From the NCBI GenBank assembly GCA_028023455.1, contig JAQFVV010012395.1:4154001-4218000 (forward strand): a stretch of DNA of 64,000 nucleotides, read 5' to 3'. Source of the stretch: Epiperipatus broadwayi (taxonomy: Eukaryota; Onychophora; Udeonychophora; Euonychophora; Peripatidae). The translations under genes and the position numbers were made by a program. Positions 46,045-57,239 of this stretch are shown piece by piece (the first letter of the stretch is position 1; the number at the start of each line of letters is the position of its first letter). The notes under the pieces were generated by a model. It was not told where the DNA came from. It worked only from the letters and a program-made list of their open reading frames with translations, and searched no databases.

Positions 46045-46990
46045 TCTACAAATGAGGAAAAATTAATAATATTAATAGCTTCATTATTTTGTGATACAGC
46101 TTTCAATTTAAGATGCTAGATAAATATATTAAGAGAATGGAAGGCAATGACTAACAATCACTAATAACCAAGTATTGTTACTTGATCATAATCTGTTAAT
46201 GCCTAGCTACATTAATCTATCTTTGGATTAAAAATTTTAAATACAGCTTATGTTTTCAGATATTCTCCTCATTTACTAATAATTTGAAATTTTCTTTCAT
46301 CAATTGTTATTTCTCTTCTATCATCCTATCATTCTCAATTAAGCTTTTCTTGTTTATTAACAATCTGCTTTTCCTTTCAATTCCTGCTTCATTTCTATTA
46401 CTCTACCTTTCCCATCCAAACTTTTTATTTTAATTCATATTAATTTTTTTAAATCTACTTTTTTTCCAATTTTTTTTTATCACTTATGTAATTCAGTTAA
46501 AATTTCCTATATATACTTTATTTCTTCTTTCAGCTATTTTAGTAATCTTCTTATCACATTTTATCTCTTTTTATATTTTATTATAAATTTTTTTTGATAA
46601 TTTCTTTGTCTGAATTAATTTTAGTTCTATTCATTTTCTAATTAAATAAATTTAAACTTTTCTATAATATCTCTTTGCTCTCTAACTGATTCAATTTTAA
46701 TATTGAACAATTCTTTTTATTTTTCAAAAACATAGTTTCAATTCTACTACTATGAAATTCTTATCTGAATCTGCATTAGCCCCAGAATGTAATGTTGTTT
46801 TTCAAACCTACATTTTAATGATTATATCATTTAGCTGAAATCTATCATTATCACCTATAACTTTTCATGTTTAAACTCTACACTTGTGATTTTATGTATT
46901 CACTATTATCATTCTTTCTTCTTTTATTTACTTGACTTTCATGTTTTAATTTATCATCTTATCTGCATTAGGATCAGTAATGCATACTAC

Positions 46991-48401
46991 TGATCTACTC
47001 CAATGGTATCTATTATAATTTTGAGTAAGGTGATAGATGATAATTTCAATCAAATTTACAAATTAGTTTTTAGCCAATAGTCGGTTCTGAAGTTTTGTGT
47101 GATAAAATCACTTTTAATGCAAATCAGCACTCCCATATTTTATTCTGTTACATTTACTTTTATATTCATTTAACTTGTTACTTTTGGTCCAACCACAAGC
47201 AATCTGTAATACTATATTTGTCCTGTAAAAAGTTGCAAACTAATACTGTGAGACATAACTATGGATGTTTAATTCTTTTGTATTGCCATAGTAATCTGAA
47301 ATGTGAATCTAAAATACCTAATATCAGTCTTATTTCAGTAGCAGTTTTTATAGTGTACATTGAGATAATAAACGTATGTATCGTAAGCAATTACAAATCT
47401 GTGGACTGCTGCAAAGGCTGGTAATTAATAAAAACCACTTTTTCTTTATGATCTTTTAAAAAATATCTGTTTACAGTTTAAAACCAGATATACAAAATAT
47501 AATAAAAAGTTTTATAGCTTAAACAAATCATTATCGATAATCTTATTTCCAAAAACTGAAGCAAAAGATTTGATTGTGGATGGACTATGGCAGTAATCGA
47601 ATGTTTTTTTTAAATAAGACATTAATAAATTATTTAAAGTGTTTGTGAAACTATGACTTGAAACTATTAAATGTGGTGTAGGTAATATATTTCTTAAACA
47701 TAATCCTTACCTATGTATGTGTATATCTCTAACATAACCTTCATCCTTAAACAACCAATAGAATATCAGCAAATTGTTATCATAGGCAACACTACATTTT
47801 GGCAATTGCTAATATTCTATTGGTCTGAATAAGCATGAGGGCTGTGGTAATGTAATTTACATATGATAACCAGTTAGTTGTTGGTACTTATATATATAAA
47901 CTAATAAATTATCCATTAAAAATATACTATATGTAACAATCATAAATTATAATAATGGTAAATAATAAACAGTAATAATATATAAAGTTAAGCATAAATA
48001 ATTTTGATTACATTGTAATCATTATCAACTGAAATTACATAAGCAAAAATATGTCATGTGATTGTCCCAGAACTACATAGATCAGTATTAGCAGATTGTC
48101 TATTTATTATAAAAGTTCTTGAAAAATTATGTGACATCTACATTTTGCCTGTGTAAATTTGGTTGATAATGAATACAGCATAATTAAAAATACTTCAGCT
48201 TAAATTTTCATAATATTATTTTTTATTATTTACTATTATTATAATTCAAACTGTTATATTTATAACTACTTTTATTTATTAAAGTAAAATTCTTATTGAC
48301 TGACTGATGTTTATTACAATAGTGTTTTTTTCCTCTATTGAGATATTTTCCTGAAATAAACTACTTAAGATTTCTTTAATGCTCACTTGTGTTATAGTAT
48401 G
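46991..48401. other. A+T-rich spacer with a small inverted repeat
   Basis: A 23-bp inverted repeat at 47753-47775 and 47802-47823 (ACCAATAGAATATCAGCAAA against TTGCTAATATTCTATTGGT) encloses GTTATCATAGGCAAC, a relative of the foldback centres at 16.4 and 42.6 kb. The 109-codon plus-strand frame at 47095-47424 has no recognisable motif. Confidence 0.45.
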
Positions 48402-48409
48402 GTTTAAAC

Positions 48410-48912
48410 CTGGGGATGTTTGACCTGTAGTCCGAGGGCCACATGTACCCCAAGACGACTATGAATGTGGCCCTGCACAAATCTTAAATTACTTAAAAAA
48501 ATTATGAGATTATTTTGTGACTACATATCGCAATGTGATTAAAATCAATGTATGCATGCACTAAATACAATGGCAAATATCCGACTAGTTTTGTTCATTC
48601 TTTTTTAATAAAAATATAAAAAAACATCAATGTTTAATTACTTAGATATGTATCTTTTCTATATTAGTGACCACAAACTTGAAACCTGCTTGATGATTTC
48701 AAAACACTCTCCAAATAGCTCAGTGCATAATTAGGACTGTTTTTAAGGATTTTTTACCTATTTGTGGTGGAGGTGATGGATATCACAAAAATTATGTGTA
48801 GACTCTTTCTATGCTTATCAGCTTTCGGTAATATGTGTATATTTAATGTGTGGCCAAAATAACTCCTCTTTCCCCAATGTGGCCTGGAGATACCAAAAGG
48901 TTGAACATTCTG
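48410..48912. mobile_element. non-autonomous hAT-type transposon, 503 bp
   Basis: Termini are CTGGGGATGTTTGACCTG on the left and, as reverse complement, CAGAATGTTCAACCTTTTGG on the right, with subterminal GGGCCACATG / GGCCACATTG. The perfect 8-bp repeat GTTTAAAC lies on both sides (48402-48409 and 48913-48920). An 8-bp duplication and a CAGRGGTGTYCAACCT-type terminus with GGCCACATG subterminal repeats are hAT hallmarks. There is no transposase; the 62-codon minus-strand frame is chance. It must have been moved by an enzyme encoded elsewhere. Confidence 0.85.
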
Positions 48913-48920
48913 GTTTAAAC

Positions 48921-49572
48921 ATTCATACAAGATCTTGGGCAATGAATGAAACTGATTTAATATTCATTCATTTGTTTTGATAGCTTTAACACTAGAGGCC
49001 ACTACATTCAATTTGAACATGTCATCTCCAACTATATTTAATTTTATATGTCACATAATGAAACTGAACTTAAATTTATAAAAAAATTTATTGCACTGAT
49101 ATTAATTTTATAAATAAACATTAAACTACAGTTCGTTTATTACCTATTCATCATTTTCAGTAGCATTCTATTTTATGAATAAAACGCAAATCTCAGCTGA
49201 TTCACAATAGTCTTTACATATGATTTTCTCTACTTTGATAATTGTTTGTTAATACAATTATCAAAGGTTTTCATAAAATATTCCTTTTTCTTACATTTAT
49301 CTTAACTTTGAAAATAAAGACATTAATAAACAACACAAAAAAAAATTATTGTGATTCACTGCATTTATGCCAAAACTGCGTGGCTTGTTTATTCTCATAA
49401 GTTGTTGTTTTTTTGTTGTTTTTTTTTTACAATTCATTCCCTGTATTCTCTTTTTCAAAGAAACTTTTGCCCCCTCCCCATGTATTAAGACTTTTTATAT
49501 TCAAGTATTATTTGATATATATATAAAGTTAAACTTAGTAATAAATAATCATAACTTTGTTTAAATATCTGT
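48921..49572. other. A+T-rich spacer
   Basis: Nothing recognised. The 65-codon plus-strand frame at 49367-49564 is T-run driven. Confidence 0.5.
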
Positions 49573-49651
49573 AATTGAAACGGAAACAACTACCTCTCTT
49601 TTTTTTTGACATCAATTAACTCAATGGGAGGTAGTTACTTCCGTTTCAATT
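49573..49651. repeat. 79-bp mini inverted-repeat element
   Basis: Arms of 24 bp (49573-49596 and 49628-49651) match at 22 positions, carrying AATTGAAACGGAA and ACTACCTC. They enclose 31 bp with a T-run. The sequence of the arms is much less A+T-rich than the flanks, so it stands out as an inserted unit. Class unknown. Confidence 0.75.
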
Positions 49652-49936
49652 AAAAAATTAAACTTAGTGATTTTGTGAAAATTATTATTTCCCTTAATAA
49701 TTAATTGGCCCGTATTTAACAGTGGCACAATAAATGCGACAGTGAATAATGACGCCAGGTAATAGTTGAAACATATGTAACATGAGACCAGTCTATTTTA
49801 CATTAAACAATAATTAATTTTAAAATTTAAATTAGTATCAGTGAATGCTAAAATATTTTTCTCATTTATAAAATGTATTTTCAAAGTTTTCTTTATATAT
49901 TTAATTTAACTTTACAATAACATCATCAAATTTTCA

Positions 49937-50210
49937 ATTGGATGGACGGTTGAAGAGTTGGAGTGTGGAATGGATTGAAGCCTGTTCATTCAAGTATAAA
50001 GATTGGCTATCTTAATATATATCTGAGCTCTTATTGCATATGTGTGTGGAGATGATAATCTGGACCAACTGACGATTGCTGGTTTAGCATGAAATACGTG
50101 TATTGGTGATTGTTTATCTTTTCGATCTATACATGTTTGGGTGTATCAGTGATATGAGATAGAGTGGTGAGTTGTGTGAAAGTCTGTGCTCATATATCCT
50201 ATATATTAAT
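49937..50210 (+). mobile_element. R1 retroposon copy
   Basis: Plus-sense R1 beginning GGATGGACGGTTGAAGAGTT, then GGAGTGTGGAATGGATTGAA, GAGATGATAATCTGGACCAA, GGTTTAGCATGAAATACGTG, a block reading GATAGAGTGGTGAGTTG and finally GTGTGAAAGTCTGTGCTCAT with TATCCTATAT. The terminal TTTCAG segment is absent or replaced by A+T-rich sequence. Best copy for the 5' half of the family. Confidence 0.8.
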
Positions 50211-52619
50211 AATTTCTAATGTGTATAAAGCTTGAAATGAAACTATAATTGTTTATTTTCCTTCCCTTAAGTATAAAGTTCAGACTGCTACATTGATGAT
50301 GTGATCTGATATTTAAATCTTTAGCATAGCTGATGGGTTAGATTCTGATTGAAATAACTTACTGAATAATTTGAAAGCTACATTGTTCACTTAATCGCTC
50401 TTCAAATAGTTTACAAAATCTCTTGCAATCAAGTCAACTGCTAATATGCCTATTACTTAAAATGAATCAAAAGCCAATCTATTAACAAGATTGGCCTACC
50501 AAAACTATCTCTGCAATAGAGCTAAAGAAAGTAACAAATACTTCATTTTCACTGAACATGAACAATACCCAGGCCATAAATTTGATTTATTTAAAACAAG
50601 AATTGTTTGCACTGAGAGGGAGGATACAAAATGAAAAATTAAAGAGGTTTAGACCATATCCAAAGATCATTTTATGATAAGTAAAAAAAAGACATTAACA
50701 TCTTTATCTGAAGAAATTGGCTCTCTAAGAAGATTTCAAATAAAAATTTGCATAAATTAAAATAAATTTAAATATACGCAAATATATATAAATACCACCA
50801 ATAATAGAATTGTAAAAGAGGTATGATTATGATACACAATGTATCGAAAGCATGCTCAGCATGAATAGAACATTTCTCTACTTTTTCTTTATAAATGTCT
50901 GAACAATTATATATTTAAAATGAAATATATATATAGTATAAGATGTGTGTTTATTTTATATTAAAGTTTAAATTTGCTATTCATAATGTTAAAATATGAT
51001 TTTTATTTATATATATGTAATAATTACACAAGAATAAAGTTCATTAAGACGATAACTTAGATTATATCTAAACAAAGTGTTAAACAGGAAACTGTATTGA
51101 ACTATACATCCACCAGCTGCTATAATTCTGATAAAATTTGGAAATTTTAAAATTCATAAAGATATGCTTATTAAATTGTTTCTAGATTTTAAAAGGATAT
51201 TTTTAAAAAGCAGCAAATATGTGTGGGAATAAGTTCAAAGTGAATTAAAATTTGATGGATGCATTTTATCATCGTTTAATTTTGTTAAAATTAGATGTCA
51301 AAAATTTATATGAATTTATAAATAGAAAATAATTGATCCAAATAATTGACCAAGCTTTGCATAATAAAGAAGTTTATAAACTTAAACATTTATTTATTCT
51401 GGAAGTATTGCTATATGCAAATGAAAATTTATCAGAAGTGTTTGAAAGTTATATATGTAAATAAAAATGGCTAAACCATGATATTATCATTCTCTATCAT
51501 TACGTGTAGCTATACTTTGTAATACAAAGAAAAAGTGGGCCAAGTTTAGGATGTGCTGTACCATATGTCACACACTATCATTAGGTGACGTTGTGCCACA
51601 TTTTTTAACTGAAAAAATTATCAACAAGTTAATTACGATATTTATTGGATATATTTATATGATTACAAATGAATATATGGTAAACGTCTTTTACATAAGT
51701 CAAAAATTCAAAAAAATGAGTCTTGATTTGAATTCTTCCTTAAAATTTTTCAACACAGATGACCAAGTTGCTATAAGAAAACTTCTCAGGGTATACCTCC
51801 TATTTTGTTAAATTTACATTTAATCAAGAATATATAGACATCGCTTTTGGGTTAATATGGTATTCTAATGATTGATTGGTGGAATGATAGAAATCTCTTG
51901 CATTTAAATCTCTGAAAGCACATTCCTTTTCAATAATGGGAAAATAGATTCTATCCCAGCATTCTACCTAGATGTAATCTGGTCACTGCTTTAGACCAGG
52001 TATCTATTCTAGCCCCATAGTTCTTATTATTCATAACTCTTGCATTCTCATCTTTCTGATAAAAAAAAGGCATATCATTTTTTAAAATTCTTTCTTCAAT
52101 TGTACTTTTGATGACTTAAAGAATTTGCACCATCTATTTGAATGAGAAGTTTATCAGTTTCTAACATTTAATATCTTGCTTCAATTAAGATCATAGCCTT
52201 ACAATTGACACCTCCTGGCTGAAACCAGTTTCAAAATGTCATAAAACTCAGAGCGCAAGAAATGTTTCAATTAAAATCATTGTAAAAGACAAAAAGAATT
52301 GCTTCTATACTCTGAAAGAATTGTCTGATATCGTTTGAATAAACAGCATTAAACAGAAATAAATTTTCTGTTGCACGCCACCTGCTCCCTAGATGAGTAC
52401 TGTACAAAAATGAGAAGCACTCTACCTATGACATCTTTTATTATATTATGTTGTTGGAAAATTTGTCAATGCGCATTTTCTGCATTCAATATAATGTTGC
52501 AGTTTTTCTACTACAATAAGTACTAAAATAATAATAACAACAGCAACATCACATGACTTTTTATTTACTTCCAAAAAAGAGTTATTTTCACTCTTTTCTA
52601 GAGCTATTTATTGTAAGCT
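50211..52619. other. A+T-rich spacer
   Basis: No supportable gene. An 86-codon plus-strand frame at 51551-51811 begins MCCTICHTLSLGDVV; it has no domain I recognise, no context, and is probably chance. Around 51990-52450 composition is slightly more balanced but contains no recognised element. Confidence 0.45.
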
Positions 52620-52965
52620 TAAGTAATCCAATAGGCACCAGATGATATAGTGCTATAAATTCCCATTTCAAATCTGACTAATTTCTGACTTTTACTTTCA
52701 TAGTGAAGGCTAAAAACTGATCTGATATCAGATTTACATCAAATACAAGTGAGTTTAGCTGCTGTTTGAAACTTTGGTACTTTCTTTTTAATTTCGGGTT
52801 ATTAAATTGAAGATAATAAATAAAAGATAGTTTTTAAATGCATAAGTGCATTAGTTTCAGCTTTGAATTCTAAGCAAAAGCAAAAGCTGGAAATCAATTA
52901 TTCTAAACATGGGGATTTACGCATCATAGCATCTGGCATACATTGATTACTCGAGCTTACATTTA
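52620..52965 (-). mobile_element. R2 copies, strongly diverged
   Basis: At 52630-52725 the plus strand carries CCAATAGGCACCAGATGATA, ATTCCCATTT, CTGACTAATTTCTGAC and CATAGTGAAGG, the R2 antisense order with many substitutions and a broken hammerhead core. At about 52925-52960 CATCTGGCATACATTGATTA then CTCGAGCTTACA matches another part of the R2 body in sense orientation. Both are old. Confidence 0.5.
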
Positions 52966-55605
52966 TTAGCTTTAAACTAAGGTGAAAACAATTACTCTTA
53001 GGTCTAATAAAGTTAAAATATAATTAAAAAAATATAACTATAACTGCATAAGCTTGTGGTTAAAACACCTGTAGAGGTCCCTACTATCGTATTTTATATA
53101 CGCATATTATCGAGGTTATAGCCTCAGTAAATATTACTTACGTAATCAATGTGTGTTTAATAAATTTATAATTATAACTAATAAAGTAAATGAAATAAAT
53201 AAATGTAATACTTAATAGAAAAGTGAAAGAAGTACATAAATAAACATAATTCGCATCTTGATAATTAATGAAAAATAAATTCTTGTTTTTAGTTTCACTC
53301 TCCAGTTTTTTTTTAGTTTTTCTTCTAGATATGAATTCAATAAACTAAGTTAATACAAAAAAATACAATATTAATGTTCCAAATAAATAAAATCAATCAA
53401 TAAGCTGAGATAAATTGTCTAATACAAAAGGCTTTGTTTTAGCCTTCAGACTATAAAAATGTTTTTGAATAAATAAATAATGATTCTTCCAAAATTTAAT
53501 GTTTTTCATGCTAAAACATAACTTCACATATGAAAAACTCTCTTTAAAAAATTAAAATTGAACTTATAACAAAAATCAAAATATTGAAAGAATGAATTAA
53601 ACAAAGTTTTATTTATTTCATTAATTTGCTCAAAAAATTTCAATAAAATCAAAATATAAGTATCAGCTATATATTTAGAAACAAAAATTTAATATAAACA
53701 AATAAACCAAAAATGATAAATAGATATTATACAAATTTATTATTTCATTTTTACATTATAAACAAGAACCAATCTACCTGAAGAATGTTAGCATTTTTTC
53801 AATGGAGGCTCTATTTTTTTAATTTACTGTGGCTGAAAACACTTTATTCTGATAGAATTTTTTATCCTCAGTAACTCCTAATATCTAGATGTTATAATTT
53901 GAACTAATAATTCCTAAAAATTTGTTTTTTAATTAAAATTTCTACCAATAGAAATTGTAAATGGATTTTTTCCATCAACAGAGGTCATTGCAGATTTAAA
54001 CCAGAGACAATGTATGTGAATATTATGGAAAAGATTATTATAGCACTAATAATTTAATTATTAATGGAAAAGACAATATTTACCAAAGTTAATATTATAT
54101 ATGGAGAATTATATGAGTGTGGATGAGATGTCCTTTAAAAAAGAGAATGTTTGAAAATAAACTACTATATAAAAAATATGAAATGGATCTCACAAGCCAA
54201 GCCACTTTGCAGAACATGTAAGAAATTGGGGCAAAAGTTTTTGATTTAATATCATTTTTATATAAAGCTGCAAATGATTGTTACAAAAAATTATTTAAAA
54301 AAGCATACTTTATAATTATTTTGCATAATTTAAATTCATCTGCATAATTGAACTATATGAATTTATTCAAATTATGGAAATGTAATCTCAGTCAAATTTA
54401 AATGATATAACATGTGAATTACAGTGATTTGAAATTTATTTGTAAAATAAATTTATATGCTTCTGCAAATGGTTAAACAATGCTTTTAGGAGAAGTATTT
54501 GTCAGTCTATTCTAGAAGCATTTATTGGATATTAGATGATAGTGGTGTTGAATCTGCAATGAAAACTGAAGGTGCTATAAATTAGAAGCTAGTTTGTATG
54601 TGTGGTATAATAGCACTACCATCTAGTGTTAAATGATTACTAAGGTTAACAATAAAGTCTGAAATAAAGTAAAAAAAACTTCCTAAAGACATATGTTAAG
54701 TGTAATCAGAGAAAGCCAATGGTGCATGTTTTAATGTATAACAAGATACAATAAAGTTATATCCATGCAATCAAAAATGTGAATCTTATAATTGCATTAG
54801 CTTGGGAATGCTATAAAGATCTACATTTCTGATTGATTACATTATCACTTAACATAATTATTGATATTTATAATAAAATATCCTCATTATTTATTTCAAG
54901 CATAATCACAAAATTAATTTAGGCACTATTTATAAAGTATCATTTATTGTATATATTATATGAAAAAAAGTTTTAAATTATGTTAATGAGTATTTTCAAA
55001 ACTTAGAACGATATAAGAAAATATTTTAAATATACTGGCTGTGTGAAATCCCTGTGGCATAACCACACCTGCTGCATACTTTTCTTGCTCCAGGATTATT
55101 TTAATTGCTTACTTGGAGAAAAGAAACTTTGAGAGACAACACTATCTCATATTATGTATCCTTATTAGTATTTTTAACCTTCATTATGGACAAAAATTTG
55201 CCAAATTTTTGGTGTAGTCAAGAAATCCCAGTGAAAAGCTTCTTGTATTTGGATTTACAAATAATTTCTTGCAATTCTTTTATTTAATGGCAGTTAGGAA
55301 TTATCAGTGATATGTAAATTTATATCAAAGAACCTCATGCAGTAGAATAATCTTCTTAATAGACTGGTAATATTAATTTCTTAATCTGGAACTGTTTGAT
55401 TCACCTTTTTGTTCCCAGTGATTCTGTTTACTCATAAGCCATTTGCTTTCTGCTACTTGTAATCCATTTCACAGCTGAAAATATCTATTAAGTATTTTTT
55501 GTATGCAAGGTAATTTGTATTATGTTATTAAACCATTAAAACATCACATGTCCATCTTTTCTTATGCTTACACAAACTATGAAAACAATAAACTCGTCCA
55601 CACAA
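52966..55605. other. A+T-rich spacer with an R4 fragment
   Basis: At about 53070-53130, GAGGTCCCTACTATCG and GAGGTTATAGCCT match the R4 cluster at 23.7 kb. About 53990-54300 is A-rich on the plus strand and could be an old LINE scrap, but no motif is readable. Nothing else is supported. Confidence 0.45.
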
Positions 55606-55860
55606 TAGAATGCTACCTAGTGCAAGCAATAGTAATCAATAAGTACTAGAAGATTGTGCATTTTAATTCCTATCCAGTATATTCTCATCCAATATCTTCC
55701 TGACACAAAGCTCCTCACTGTTGAAATCCATAAACTAGAAACTAGTCTGAGGCTATTGGATGAAAAGACACTGAATAGAGATTAAAATGCCCAACCTTCT
55801 AGCATTTCTATAGCTTGCATTAGATGGCACTATTATGTGAAGAAATTTGCTACTGTTCCA
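55606..55860. mobile_element. inverted pair of R2 copies
   Basis: The left half (about 55610-55717) is a minus-sense R2 body and the right half (about 55725-55850) a plus-sense copy including its hammerhead region. The left half stops at a GAC/GTC corresponding to the predicted self-cleavage position. The right half reads CTCCTCA, CTGTTGA (A to T at core position 6), AGAAACTAGTC, TGAGGC: stem I and stem III survive, but the core is broken. Both halves share GTGCATTTTAATTCC-type words in opposite orientation. Confidence 0.65.
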
Positions 55861-55979
55861 TTAGGTTATTGTAATACAAATTGTCATGAAGCTAAATTTA
55901 CTGTTATTGTTTTCTATTACAATCAACTTTTACAAGTATTATATATAAAGAATTATAATATCAATATCGCCAAAATAAG

Positions 55980-56700
55980 ATTTCAACTGGTCATTTGAGC
56001 TTTTAGTGGAAGTTTGTACCAAATACAAACCAATATTCCATTTTTTTTTTCTATTGCAACATTACAATTAAAAAAAAACATTAAAAATCTTTTTTTCCAA
56101 ATCATCTTCTTTAGTGTCCAACTTTCACATCCATATAAGTAACAGAAAATACTGTATCCTTGGACAATTATTATCTTCAATTTTAATATATATATTTTTT
56201 CATCCAGAAATCTTTCCTTGATTTTTTACTGCAGCAATATCTATTGTTAGTCATCTGACAACTTCTGATTTTGGATTTTTTGTTACCAATGAACCAATTA
56301 TCGAAACAAAAAATATTAACAAATTCTATGTTTTCACTATTATAAGTTTTAATCATCTACTGTTTCTGTTATTAAATTTGTCTTTTTAATCCCATCTTTT
56401 CATTCTGTTTCTTTTGTTGTTGTTAGTTTCTTATAAATATGATGTAATCAGTCTGGAATTTACATTTGTCTTCAAGTGTCTGGCTTCATTTAATACATAC
56501 TCAATTTACAAGTTGAATAAGTTGGTTAATTTTTTACAACCATGAAACCAATTTGTTTCACTATTAATGGTTTAAGCTAGAACTTCTAGTCCCATATTGA
56601 GTTTCTTCATAACAGCAAAACCATACTTTGGTACACTTGTTTTTAAAAACATTTTTTACTTTACTATAATCAGTATACTCAAATATCTTCTTCTATTAAA
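55980..56700 (-). pseudogene. old minus-strand LINE fragment
   Basis: On the minus strand near 56103-56160 the open reading KIIIVQGYSIFCYLYGCESW continues with TLKK. This matches the conserved segment following the reverse transcriptase in RTE/Jockey-like elements (VFPVVMYGCESWTVKK type). Further T-rich plus-strand sequence to about 56700 may be the preceding reverse transcriptase region, too decayed to read. Family differs from copies A-C (which have [13 protein letters not shown]). Confidence 0.55.
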
Positions 56701-56724
56701 CAATCAAGCATCACATAGTCAGCA

Positions 56725-56765
56725 CTAAGTGGTGCTACTGTATGGAGAGTTTTGCCTGTGTATCT
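56725..56765 (+). mobile_element. R2 3'-end fragment
   Basis: AAGTGGTGCTACTGTATGGA then GAGTTTTGCCTGTG is the terminal part of R2 in ribozyme-sense orientation. It helps define the 3' terminus of the family. Confidence 0.65.
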
Positions 56766-56950
56766 TCTTGTAATCAATAAAACATCTTTTTTTCATTTAA
56801 AGCATATAAGTGAGCAATAACATCTACTTCTCAACTTTTCCTGAAATCAGCTTCTGCATGTGAGTTATCTTTTGATGTAAGACTTTAATATATATTAAAT
56901 GAATTTTAAGGCAATTATGTAACTTGTTTATTGAACGTTTCATATATGTA

Positions 56951-57005
56951 TTTGAACCCAGGATTTTTCAGTCTACTCAAATAGACTGAAAAATACTGAG
57001 TTCAA
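56951..57005. repeat. short palindrome
   Basis: TTTGAACCCAGGATTTTTCA then GTCTA is mirrored by TAGAC and TGAAAAATACTGAGTTCAAA around a 6-nt centre. Two small mismatches. It borders the larger palindrome at 57.03 kb. Confidence 0.8.
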
Positions 57006-57031
57006 ATCCCTTTACTTACATAAATAAATTT

Positions 57032-57197
57032 TAATAGTTAAACAGCATTAAGTTGTTGTACATGCGCTTTGCAGATTTTAACTATAAATGACTGAATACT
57101 AATACTTCAAACACATGTTTGAAGTGTTAGTATTCAGTCATTTATAGTTAAAATCTGCAAAGCGCATGTGCAACAGCTTAATGCTGTTTAACTATTA
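57032..57197. repeat. near-perfect palindrome with about 80-bp arms (R3-related)
   Basis: Arms with AGTTAAACAGCATTAAG, ACATGCGCTTTGCAGATTTT and AACTATAAATGACTGAATAC are mirrored with only a few mismatches around a CACATG centre. Downstream (57205-57240) the sequence CGCGCTATATAAAATAA is the R3 end motif, so this is a folded R3-type element. Confidence 0.85.
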
Positions 57198-57239
57198 CAG
57201 TTTATAAACATCGCGCTATATAAAATAATTGATTTATTT

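Larger units (their letters stand above)
44100..46990 (-). pseudogene. decayed minus-strand LINE, split by a Penelope-like insertion
   Basis: The plus strand is pyrimidine-rich, and minus-strand readings keep LINE landmarks in the right order. Near 46742-46784 GANADSDKNFIVVE matches the end of an apurinic-type endonuclease (GAD-SDH-LVVAK type, with the catalytic His changed to Lys). Near 44891-44929 YIDLGKTFGRMNLI matches reverse transcriptase motif A (FIDLEKAFDRV type) with its Asp. The last part (open 44100-44300, KQNKLITNFKQLIRELGEID) lacks a recognised motif. Stops and frameshifts make it inactive. The element at 45529-46044 is inserted between the two domains. Confidence 0.55.

Noticed and set aside
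51551-51811. 86-codon plus-strand frame starting MCCTICHTL as a small zinc-binding protein
   Set aside because: Three Cys near the start do not form a known zinc motif, and nothing around it suggests a gene.
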